From the NCBI GenBank assembly GCA_947628955.1, contig CANRBX010000019.1, forward strand, positions 1 to 44,464: 44,464 nt of DNA, in the 5' to 3' direction. Shown here one piece after another: positions 13,616 to 20,834 of the stretch (positions are counted from its first letter, which is position 1; each line of letters starts with the position of its first letter). Source of the stretch: an uncultured Lachnospiraceae bacterium. Its GTDB lineage: Bacteria; Bacillota; Clostridia; Lachnospirales; Lachnospiraceae. Both the position numbers and the translations under genes were made by a program. A model generated the notes under the pieces. It searched no databases. It saw nothing but the letters and a program-made list of their open reading frames with translations, and was not told where the DNA came from.

Positions 13616-14761
13616 TTATGACACGGGCCTGCCGTGATGCAGGATGGATGTGACCGCCAGATCGCGGTCCAGCAGGACGATGTTGGCAAATTTTCCGGGG
13701 GCCAGTGTTCCGTAGTCCGCATCGATGCCGACTGCGCGCGCAGGGTTGACCGCGGCGCATTTGACCGCGCTGGCCAGCGGGATGCCGATGACGCGCACCG
13801 CAGTGCGCAGGCAGTCCATAAGATTGGTGACAGAGCCGGCGATCGTGCCGTCCGAAAGCAGCGCCAGACTGCCGCGTACGCTGACCTGCTGGCCGCCGAG
13901 GTCATAGCTGCCGTCGGCCATGCCGGCGGCGCGCATGCTGTCGCTGATCAGGATGATGCGGTCGTCCCCGAACAGGCGGAAGGTGGAGCGGACGACGGCG
14001 GGGTGGATATGCACGCCGTCGCAGATCAGCTCGACCATGCAGTTTTCCGTGTCGGCGGCGGCCCCGACGGGGCCGGGAGCGCGGTGGGTAAAGGGCGGCA
14101 TGGCATTGTAGAGGTGCGTGACCTGGGAGGCCCCACAGGCAAAGGCCGCCATGGCCGTATCATAATCCGCCACGGTGTGGGCAAGCGAGACGGTGACCCG
14201 GTCCTTCACCTCGCGGATAAAGTCCAGAGCGCCGGCGGTTTCCGGGGCAACGGCCACCGTGCGGATCCTGTCGCCGCACAGTTCCTGCAGGCGTTCCAGC
14301 ATCGCAGCATCGGGCGGCTGGATGTAGGCGCTGTTCTGGGCGCCCTTTTTTGCCTCGCTGATAAAGGGGCCTTCCATATAAAGCCCGCAGAAGTCCGCGC
14401 CGTCCGGGCAGGCAAACGTGCCGGCCGTCCGGCAGAGCCGGGCCAGCACATCCTCCGGCATGGTCATAGTCGCCGGCGTGATGGAGGTCACGCCGCAGCT
14501 CAGCTCATAGCGGGCGATCGTGCGGAACGCTTCCTCGGTGCCGTCACAGCAGTCGCTGCCCATGCAGCCGTGAAAATGGATGTCCGTCAGTCCGGGGATC
14601 ACGCAGCTGCCGTCCGCGTCGATGACGGTCTCCGCGCCGCCCGCCTCAAAATATTCTTTTTCTGTCACGATCCGTTCATCCAGAAGATAAACGGTATCCG
14701 GGGCGAAGGCTCCGCTTTCCTGAAAAACCAGTCCGTTTTCTATGCGTTTTCTGCCGTTCAT
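13616..14761 (-). CDS. nagA: N-acetylglucosamine-6-phosphate deacetylase
   Basis: A 381-residue amidohydrolase that removes acetate from GlcNAc-6-phosphate in amino-sugar use and wall recycling. The metal and active-site residues are in place: HFHG (H62, H64), MEGPFI (E130), AHT (H195), THLYNAM (H216) and ISDSM (D274). The ATG at 14761 has AGGAGGAAACT directly upstream, which decides it over an upstream in-frame start at 14818. No nagB or transporter lies beside it. It sits between two direct copies of the start of an S8 protease gene. Confidence 0.95.
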   Translation of the reverse strand: MNGRKRIENGLVFQESGAFAPDTVYLLDERIVTEKEYFEAGGAETVIDADGSCVIPGLTDIHFHGCMGSDCCDGTEEAFRTIARYELSCGVTSITPATMTMPEDVLARLCRTAGTFACPDGADFCGLYMEGPFISEAKKGAQNSAYIQPPDAAMLERLQELCGDRIRTVAVAPETAGALDFIREVKDRVTVSLAHTVADYDTAMAAFACGASQVTHLYNAMPPFTHRAPGPVGAAADTENCMVELICDGVHIHPAVVRSTFRLFGDDRIILISDSMRAAGMADGSYDLGGQQVSVRGSLALLSDGTIAGSVTNLMDCLRTAVRVIGIPLASAVKCAAVNPARAVGIDADYGTLAPGKFANIVLLDRDLAVTSILHHGRPVS

Positions 14762-14976
14762 AGTTTCCTCCTGTTCTGCAGCGCCTGTTTTGGGGAGCGC
14801 CGCTGCAATTTTTGACAAAATTGTACCATATCGTCAGTTTTCTGGCAACTCCGTGCTGCAGCCTGCAGAATCCCTGCGGAACCCCGTTCGGAGCGCGCAG
14901 GCGTCCGCGCGGCAGTCCTGCTCTTCTGCACACCTCACCTTTTTGCGTCATACTCTGACAATGGGAGGAAAGAATT

Positions 14977-15873
14977 ATGGATCATGTCAGAGCAAAGCTG
15001 CACGCGAATGAGATCCACAGAGCGGGGATTACGGGAAGAGGCATTACGGCTGCAGTGCTTGATTCCGGTATCTGCAGGCATCCGGACTATGCGGACCGGA
15101 TTGCGGCATTTGAGGATTTAATAAATGGAAGAGAAACCTGTTATGACGACGCCTCCCATGGCAGCCATGTGTCCGGGATCTTGGGCGGGGACGGAAGAAG
15201 CTCGAGGGGGAAATACCGGGGGATCGCGCCGGGGTGTACGCTGATCCACGTGAAGGTGCTGGATCATCTGGGACAGGGGAGACTTGCGGATATTCTGCGG
15301 GGAATCGACTGGGTGATCGCCAACCGTGACCGTTTCCGGATCCGGATTTTGAATATCTCGGTAGGGACAACCCGGGGAGAGGACGACGAGGGGTCGCGGC
15401 TGCTTGTGGAGCGCGTGGAGGAGGCCTGGGACTGCGGGCTGGTCGTCGTGGCTGCGGCGGGAAACATGGGGCCGGATCCGATGAGCATCACGGCCCCGGG
15501 AAACAGCCGGAAGGTGATCACGGTCGGCTCGTCGACGCAGTTCCGGTACCGCCAGGCAAATGTGAATGCGAATTACTCCGGCTGCGGGCCGACGCAGGAG
15601 TGCGTCTGCAAGCCGGAGCTTGTGGTTCCGGGAACCGATATCGTATCGTGCTCGTCGGCCTGGCAGCAGGGGCGCTATTACGCGCGCAAGAGCGGAACCT
15701 CGATGTCGGCCCCCGCGGTGGCCGGCTGCGCGGCGCTGCTTCTGGAGCAGGAGCCCTGGCTGAGCAATGTGGAGGTCAAAATGCGGCTCAAGGAGGCGGC
15801 GGCAGACATCGGCCTCCCACAGAACCGCCAGGGCTGGGGCATGCCGGACCTGCGGAAACTGCTGAGGCTGTAG
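14977..15873 (+). CDS. S8 family serine protease (subtilisin-like)
   Basis: A 298-residue subtilase without a signal peptide. The triad is complete: D29 (AVLDSG), H61 (SHGSHVSG) and S242 (SGTSMSAP), with the oxyanion Asn in AAAGNMGP. The short start MDHVRAKLHANEIHRAGITG has no classical prodomain, so it may act inside the cell or be exported by another route. The ATG has GGGAGGAAAGAATT upstream. It is close in type to intracellular clostridial subtilases. Repeat element A2 follows 38 bases after the stop. A truncated copy lies at 13470. Confidence 0.93.
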   Translation: MDHVRAKLHANEIHRAGITGRGITAAVLDSGICRHPDYADRIAAFEDLINGRETCYDDASHGSHVSGILGGDGRSSRGKYRGIAPGCTLIHVKVLDHLGQGRLADILRGIDWVIANRDRFRIRILNISVGTTRGEDDEGSRLLVERVEEAWDCGLVVVAAAGNMGPDPMSITAPGNSRKVITVGSSTQFRYRQANVNANYSGCGPTQECVCKPELVVPGTDIVSCSSAWQQGRYYARKSGTSMSAPAVAGCAALLLEQEPWLSNVEVKMRLKEAAADIGLPQNRQGWGMPDLRKLLRL

Positions 15874-15910
15874 TACAGCTTGTCCCAGAGCCCACAATAT
15901 GGTAAAATGT

Positions 15911-16047
15911 TCGCGAAAGCATTGAGCCGTGCAAAGGCAGTGGATGGCAAAATGACTGCTTGCACGTCATTTTGCCAGACAGTGACTTTATAGGGCGAAA
16001 GCCCGCGACCGAGAAAAACCGAAGGTTTTTCGAGGGCGGCACGGCTC
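15911..16047 (+). repeat. Structured repeat element A2
   Basis: Same frame as A1: TCGCGAAAGC (15911-15920), then GAGCCGTGC (15924-15932) pairing with GCACGGCTC (16039-16047). Inside are hairpin 1, GGCAAAATGAC (15946-15956) with GTCATTTTGCC (15966-15976); GGGC-GAAA-GCCC (15993-16004); and AAAAACC-GAA-GGTTTTT (16014-16030). Hairpins 1 and 3 differ in bases from A1 but keep pairing. Confidence 0.8.
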
Positions 16048-16210
16048 AATAGCTGCGCAGGCAGCCGTTTTCGTCAGGCGTCAGCTTTATAGGGCGAAAG
16101 CCCGCGACCGAGAAAAACCGAAGGTTTTTCGAGGGCGGCACGGCTCAGACGCTCGCAGGCAGCCGTTTTCGTCAGGCGTCAGCTTTATAGGGCGCAGGCC
16201 CGCGGCCTGC
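15993..16210. repeat. About 99-bp tandem repeat, two units and a partial third
   Basis: The GGGCGAAAGCCC block recurs at 15993, 16092 and, as GGGCGCAGGCCC, at 16190, a period of 99 then 98 bases. Units carry AAAAACC-GAA-GGTTTTT and GCACGGCTC. The spacers start and end with self-pairing ends that differ (AGCTG/CAGCT, then GACGC/GCGTC). It is an amplification of the 3' part of A2, independent of the 65-bp array at A1. Confidence 0.88.
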
Positions 16211-16245
16211 TCTGATCTGTATTTTGCGGAAGGAGGAAGTGTGTC

Positions 16246-17196
16246 TTGGCAAGGAAGAAGCAGGAGAGGATGGAGTTCCGCTATTACGAAATGCCCCGGG
16301 GAAGCTATATACTCCCCATGCTCGGCGAGCACTGGCGGCGGCCCTACGGGTATGACACGGAATATCTCCATTTTCACAATTATCTGGAGATCGGCTACTG
16401 CTATGACGGCGAGGGAACCCTGCTGCTGAACGACCGGGAATGCCCTTATTTTGCAAACACCTTCTCCGTGATCCCGCCCAATTTCCCGCACAGCACCGTG
16501 AGCGCGCAGGGCGGCCATTCGGTCAGCAGCTGGGAGTATCTTTTCATCGATGTGGAAGGATTCCTGCGCGACACCTATCCGGACCGTCCGAGATTTGCGC
16601 AGGAGCTGCAGAAGAGGATCTACAAGACGGCCCATTTCCTCACCAGCGAGGGCAGCCATGTGCTGGCGGAGCTGATCCAGGAGGTGATCCGTGAATCGCG
16701 GTATCAGGAGGAGTACTATAAAGAGAAGCTGCGGGGCCTTCTGCTGAACATCTTTGTGGAGATCGCGCGCCTCTCCCCGGCAGAGCCGTCGCAGAGGGAG
16801 AGCGTGCAGGACGACCGGAACAATCAGGTGAAGATCAGCAACGCGCTGCACCATATCGGCAAGCACTACAGTGAGCACATCCATATCGGGACGCTGGCTG
16901 AAAAGTGCAGCCTGAGCGAGACACATTTCCGCAGGGTGTTCCGGGATGTGATGAATATGACGCCCATGGAATATGTGAATTATGTGCGCATTCAGACGGC
17001 CTGCAATCTGATGGAGCGGACAGATGCCTCGATCGAAGAAATCGCGATGAAGACGGGATTTATCTCCCTGTCGACCTTCAACCGGAATTTCCGGAAGGTC
17101 ATGCACATGTCGCCGCACCAGTGGCGGCGCAGGCCGGATTCCCCGGCGAACTACCGCCACGGCTACAATGTGAAGCTTGAGGACGGATGGGAGTGA
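16246..17196 (+). CDS. AraC-family transcriptional regulator
   Basis: A 316-residue regulator with an N-terminal cupin-like sugar-sensing domain (HNYLEIGYCYDGEGTLLLND, then SVIPPNFPHSTV) and a C-terminal double helix-turn-helix (IGTLAEKCSLSETHFRRVFR, then ASIEEIAMKTGFISLSTFNR, ending MSPHQWRRR). The TTG at 16246 sits seven bases after AAGGAGGAAG and is preferred to the ATG at 16270, whose AGGAG is only three bases away. It lies directly before the sugar ABC genes, and a 21-bp-spaced direct repeat in that promoter fits AraC-type binding. It is most likely their activator. Confidence 0.92.
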   Translation: MARKKQERMEFRYYEMPRGSYILPMLGEHWRRPYGYDTEYLHFHNYLEIGYCYDGEGTLLLNDRECPYFANTFSVIPPNFPHSTVSAQGGHSVSSWEYLFIDVEGFLRDTYPDRPRFAQELQKRIYKTAHFLTSEGSHVLAELIQEVIRESRYQEEYYKEKLRGLLLNIFVEIARLSPAEPSQRESVQDDRNNQVKISNALHHIGKHYSEHIHIGTLAEKCSLSETHFRRVFRDVMNMTPMEYVNYVRIQTACNLMERTDASIEEIAMKTGFISLSTFNRNFRKVMHMSPHQWRRRPDSPANYRHGYNVKLEDGWE

Positions 17197-17242
17197 ACAC
17201 CCCGCGGAATTGTGCAATCTGACAGAAAAATAGAACCATTTT

Positions 17243-17275
17243 GGTCGAAAATGAATTTTTTCTGGTTGAAAATGA
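17243..17275 (+). promoter_or_regulatory. Direct-repeat operator for the AraC regulator
   Basis: GGTCGAAAATGA (17243-17254) and GGTTGAAAATGA (17264-17275) are repeated 21 bases apart, two turns of the helix, and end right at the -35 position. This is the classical AraC activator arrangement. Binding is inferred. Confidence 0.65.
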
Positions 17276-17276
17276 T

Positions 17277-17305
17277 TACTTTCCAAACGCATTCCTTGGT
17301 ACAAT
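17277..17305 (+). promoter_or_regulatory. Promoter of the sugar ABC operon
   Basis: TACAAT (17300-17305) is a good -10 box, but the -35 position (17277-17282, TACTTT) is poor, as expected for an activator-dependent promoter. TTCCAAAC (17281-17288) and GTTTGGAA (17319-17326) form an inverted repeat around it. AAGTGTTT-GGAA-AAACACTT (17315-17334) can form a hairpin at the start of the transcript. Confidence 0.6.
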
Positions 17306-17369
17306 AGGTACGAAAAGTGTTTGGAAAAACACTTGCAGCTAAACAAATTGCACAAAAGGAGGCATTGGA

Positions 17370-18647
17370 ATGAAACTTAGAAAATTAATGAGCGGCGTTC
17401 TTGCAGCGTCAATGGTGATTGGCATGACATGCATGCCCGCGTCGGCTGAGGAAGCTGAGAAGCTGACGGTGTGGTGCTGGGATCCGGCATTCAACATTTT
17501 TGCGATGGAGCAGGCTGCGGAGATCTACAAGCAGGATCATCCGGATTTCGAGCTTGAGATCGTGGAGACCGCATGGGACGACATCCAGGTGGCAGTGACC
17601 ACAGCAGCGGCCGCAGGCGACTATTCCACCATGCCGGATATCTTCCTGATGCAGGACAACGCGTTCCAGAAGAATGTTATCAACTATCCGGATCTGTTTA
17701 CGGACCTGACGGACAGCGGCATCGACTTCTCCCAGTTTGCACCGGCGAAGGCGGCTTACTCCACGGTTGACGGCAAGAACTTCGGCGTACCGTTCGATAA
17801 CGGCACGGCGATCGCGTGCTACAGGACGGATATTCTGGAGCAGGCTGGCCTGACGGTTGACGATTTCACGGATGTCACCTGGTCCCAGTTCAAGGAGAAC
17901 GCGCAGAAGGTTCTCGACGAGACGGGCGTTCCGCTTCTTTCCTGCGTGGCAGGCGATGTTGATACGCTGATGCTGATGTTCCAGTCCGCAGGCGGCAGCC
18001 TTTTCGATGAAGAGGGCAACCCGGCGATCACGGACAATGAGATCGTCAGAAACGTGGTTGAGACCTATGCGGATCTCGTAAAGAGCGGCATCCTCATCGA
18101 GGTAAACAACTGGGATGAGTACGTTCAGACTCTGAATGCAGGCACGGTAGCCGGCACGATCAACGGCTGCTGGATCATGGCTTCCATCCAGGTGGCAGAG
18201 GACCAGTCCGGCAAGTGGGCAGTTACGAACATCCCGGCGCTCGACGGCATCGACACGGCGACGAACTACTCCAACAACGGCGGCTCCAGCTGGGCGGTTA
18301 CCACGAACTGCGCGAATCCGGAGCTGGCGGCTGATTTCCTCGGCGCTACCTTTGCAGGCAGCGTAGAGTTCTATGAGAACATCCTTTCCTGCGGCGCTCT
18401 GGCTACCTACCTTCCGGCGGGCGACAGCGACGCTTACGCAGAGCCGTCCGAGTTCTTCGGCGGAGACACCGTGTTCTCGAAGCTGACCGATTTCGCAGGC
18501 AAGACCCCGAGCAACAACACCGGTGTTTACTACTACGAGGCACGTGATGCGATCGCAGTTGCGAAGACGAATATCGTCGGCGGCGCCGATGTGGATTCCG
18601 AGCTGCAGAACGCGCAGGATACCGTGCTGTTCGCGATGGGCATGTAA
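17370..18647 (+). CDS. Sugar ABC transporter substrate-binding protein
   Basis: A 425-residue family 1 extracellular binding protein for a CUT1-type ABC importer. It has a signal peptide (KLMSGVLAASMVIGM) and a probable type I cleavage after ASA near residue 26; the only early Cys is not in a lipobox. The mature part has the expected strands (LTVWCWDPAFNIFAMEQAAE, FELEIVETAWDDI, MPDIFLMQDNAFQKNV) and Trp-rich sugar-binding regions (ETAWDDI, VNNWDEY, NGCWIMAS, SSWAVT). AAAGGAGG precedes the ATG. The operon context with lacZ suggests a galactoside or oligosaccharide ligand. Confidence 0.94.
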   Translation: MKLRKLMSGVLAASMVIGMTCMPASAEEAEKLTVWCWDPAFNIFAMEQAAEIYKQDHPDFELEIVETAWDDIQVAVTTAAAAGDYSTMPDIFLMQDNAFQKNVINYPDLFTDLTDSGIDFSQFAPAKAAYSTVDGKNFGVPFDNGTAIACYRTDILEQAGLTVDDFTDVTWSQFKENAQKVLDETGVPLLSCVAGDVDTLMLMFQSAGGSLFDEEGNPAITDNEIVRNVVETYADLVKSGILIEVNNWDEYVQTLNAGTVAGTINGCWIMASIQVAEDQSGKWAVTNIPALDGIDTATNYSNNGGSSWAVTTNCANPELAADFLGATFAGSVEFYENILSCGALATYLPAGDSDAYAEPSEFFGGDTVFSKLTDFAGKTPSNNTGVYYYEARDAIAVAKTNIVGGADVDSELQNAQDTVLFAMGM

Positions 18648-18700
18648 TTTTTCAGAGGGCTGCCCAAAGTACGGTATACACAATTTAGCATGAATGAAGA

Positions 18701-18735
18701 GGGGGAACGGTTCTTCGGACCCGTTCCCCCGTTTT
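18701..18735 (+). terminator. Terminator between binding protein and permeases
   Basis: GGGGGAACGG (18701-18710) pairs with CCGTTCCCCC (18721-18730), followed by GTTTTA. It probably terminates a large share of transcripts so that the binding protein is made in excess over the permeases. Confidence 0.85.
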
Positions 18736-18740
18736 AGCTC

Positions 18741-18823
18741 GCAGGCCCGGGCAGGGAAATTAGCTGCTGACCGCAGCACCCGGGCCGCGCGACAAGTAGG
18801 AGGCGAAGCCGCCTCCTACTCGA
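18741..18823 (+). repeat. Structured repeat element B2
   Basis: GGCCCGGG (18744-18751) pairs with CCCGGGCC (18779-18786) around GCTGC/GCAGC, then GCGCGACAAG and TAGGAGGC-GAAGCC-GCCTCCTA (18797-18818). It is nearly identical to B1. In this locus CCCGGGCCGC (18779-18788) could instead pair with GCGGCCCGGG (18876-18885), which is followed by TTTTA. Confidence 0.85.
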
Positions 18824-18914
18824 TTTAAGGCGGCAGAAGGCCTGTGCGGCAGACAGCCTGCGCGGTGCTTTCCCTGCGGCCCGGGTTTTAAATGTCAGCA
18901 AAGGGGGAATGGAT

Positions 18915-19808
18915 GTGAGTCAGCCCAGAAAGAAGATGTCTCTCAGCAAAAAGCACAGCCTGTCCGGCTGGATATTTCTGGCTCCGGCAGCGATCCTGAT
19001 CGCTGTGATGTATTTTTATCCGATGATACGCGCGCTGATCCTGTCGTTTCAGACCGGTATCGGTGCAAACATGAAGTGGACGGGGATCACCAACTACACC
19101 CGCATGTTCAAGGACCAGATCTTCAAGACGGCCCTGCTCAACAACTTTCTGTACCTGATCATCCAGGTACCGATCATGCTCATACTGGCGCTGATCCTGG
19201 CGTCCATGCTGAATAACAAGGATCTGCGCTTCAAGGGACTGTTCCGCACGGCGATTTTCCTGCCCTGCGCGACCTCCCTGGTTTCCTACGCGATCATTTT
19301 CCGTTCGCTGTTCGCGACGGATGGATTTATCAATCATATACTGGTCGGCACCGGCATCCTGAAACAGGCATACAATTTCCTGGCAAATCCGGTCAGTGCG
19401 CGCGCGGTGATCATCATCGCCCTGGTCTGGAGATGGACGGGATACAACATGGTGTTTTATCTGGCCGGACTGCAGAACATCGACTACTCTGTCTATGAAG
19501 CGGCGAGGATCGACGGCGCTTCCCCGATGCAGTCGTTTACGAGGATCACAATTCCGCTCCTGAAGCCGACTATCCTGCTGACGACCATCATGTCGACAAA
19601 CGGTACGCTGCAGCTGTTCGATGAGTCCGTCAACCTTACAAAGGGCGGGCCGGCCAACTCGACGATCACGATGTCGCACTACATATACAACATGTCCTTC
19701 CTGAAGATGCCGAACTTCGGATATGCCGCCGCTCTGTCCTATGTGATCCTGATCCTGGTGGCGATCCTGGCCTTCCTGCAGATGAAAGTAGGTGATAAGC
19801 GTGAGTAA
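18915..19808 (+). CDS. Sugar ABC transporter permease, first subunit
   Basis: A 297-residue MalF-type inner-membrane permease with six helices. Visible are the first helix (SGWIFLAPAAILIAVMYFYP), NYTRMFKDQIFKTALLNNF, and the cytoplasmic EAA loop (YEAARIDGASPMQSFTRITI) that docks on the ATPase. The GTG at 18915 lies seven bases after GGGGG; the ATG at 18909 has only one base of spacing and is less likely. No ATPase gene is in the operon, so a shared MsmK/MalK-type ATPase elsewhere is expected. Confidence 0.93.
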   Translation: MSQPRKKMSLSKKHSLSGWIFLAPAAILIAVMYFYPMIRALILSFQTGIGANMKWTGITNYTRMFKDQIFKTALLNNFLYLIIQVPIMLILALILASMLNNKDLRFKGLFRTAIFLPCATSLVSYAIIFRSLFATDGFINHILVGTGILKQAYNFLANPVSARAVIIIALVWRWTGYNMVFYLAGLQNIDYSVYEAARIDGASPMQSFTRITIPLLKPTILLTTIMSTNGTLQLFDESVNLTKGGPANSTITMSHYIYNMSFLKMPNFGYAAALSYVILILVAILAFLQMKVGDKRE

Positions 19809-20607
19809 AGGGAAAAAGGCTGCAATGTATATTTTCCTGACGATCTTTTCTGTTATCTCGGTCTTCCCGCTGTACTGGATGGCGTGTTCTGCGACCAATA
19901 CGAGTCTGGACGTTATCCGCGGAAGACTGGTGCCGGGCACATACCTGATCGAGAATTTTAAAAATCTGATTGCAAGCCAGAACCTGGGCGAGGCGATGGT
20001 CAATTCCTTCAAATACTCGATCCTGCTGACCCTGCTCTCCCTGTTGGTCTGCTCGCTTGCCGGCTACGGCTTTGAGATTTACCACGACAAGGGCAAGGAT
20101 CTGGTGATGTCGATCATCCTTCTGGCGATGATGGTCCCGTTTGCGGCGATCCTGATCCCGCTGTTCCAGATGTTCTCCAAGGCGAAGCTGCTGAACAGCA
20201 CGCTGGGCTTCATCCTGCCGACGATCTCGACACCGTTTCTGATCATGATGTTCCGGCAGAGCGCGCGTTCGTTCCCGCACGACATCATAGAGGCGGCCAG
20301 ACTTGACGGGCTGAGCGAATTCCAGATCTTTTACCGGATGTTCTTCCCGACGATGCGCTCCACCTATGCGGCGGCGATGACGATCACTTTCATGAATGCG
20401 TGGAACAGCTACCTGTGGCCGAAGGTTATCATGACGAACGGCAAGAGCCTGACGATGCCGATGCTCGTGGGCAACCTGATCACCGGCTACGTGACAGACT
20501 ATGGAATGCTGATGCTCTCCGTACTTTTCTGCTCGGTTCCGACGATCGTTGTGTTCTTCGTCCTGCAGAAGAGCTTTGCGGAAGGAATCACCGGCGCTGT
20601 GAAATAG
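19801..20607 (+). CDS. Sugar ABC transporter permease, second subunit
   Basis: A 268-residue MalG-type permease with six helices, the first being MYIFLTIFSVISVFPLYWM. It has the EAA loop (EAARLDGLSEFQIFYRMFFP) and the typical FMNAWNSYLWPKVIM segment. The start is taken as the GTG at 19801, overlapping the upstream gene by eight bases (GTGAGTAA), so translation is coupled. The GTG at 19792 is a possible alternative. Confidence 0.93.
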   Translation: MSKGKKAAMYIFLTIFSVISVFPLYWMACSATNTSLDVIRGRLVPGTYLIENFKNLIASQNLGEAMVNSFKYSILLTLLSLLVCSLAGYGFEIYHDKGKDLVMSIILLAMMVPFAAILIPLFQMFSKAKLLNSTLGFILPTISTPFLIMMFRQSARSFPHDIIEAARLDGLSEFQIFYRMFFPTMRSTYAAAMTITFMNAWNSYLWPKVIMTNGKSLTMPMLVGNLITGYVTDYGMLMLSVLFCSVPTIVVFFVLQKSFAEGITGAVK

Positions 20608-20633
20608 GTGCGCGGAAAACGACAAATAATGTT

Positions 20634-20661
20634 TTGCTATTTCTCCGGGATATGGTACAAT
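20634..20661 (+). promoter_or_regulatory. Possible separate promoter for lacZ
   Basis: A TTTGCT/TTGCTA -35-like box and a TACAAT -10 box (20656-20661) about 17 bases apart, 27 bases after the permease stop. It would give lacZ a leader of about 165 bases. Confidence 0.5.
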
Positions 20662-20686
20662 ACGAGCGGAGAACGTGCAGTATGAA

Positions 20687-20725
20687 AAGGCTCCATGTTG
20701 TTTTGCAGCAGGGGGGCCTTTTTTT
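20687..20725 (+). terminator. Terminator-like hairpin in the lacZ leader
   Basis: AAGGCTCC (20687-20694) pairs, with one G-T pair, with GGGGCCTT (20713-20720) and runs into TTTTTTT. It may end the ABC transcript or act as an attenuator for lacZ. The following bases have further GC-rich hairpins. Confidence 0.6.
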
Positions 20726-20834
20726 CACCGAAGGCCGGCGCAGTCCGCCGGATTTTCATTCACGGCGGAACCCCGCCTGCGAGACGCGGGTTTTACATGT
20801 AAGGCCCGGTCTTACTACATCAAGGAGGAGAGAC

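Noticed and set aside
15911-16210. Insertion sequence or MITE with terminal inverted repeats GAGCCGTGC/GCACGGCTC
   Set aside because: No target-site duplication was seen, the inner stems covary between copies, and half-elements are amplified alone; a structured element fits better, though a MITE origin is not excluded.
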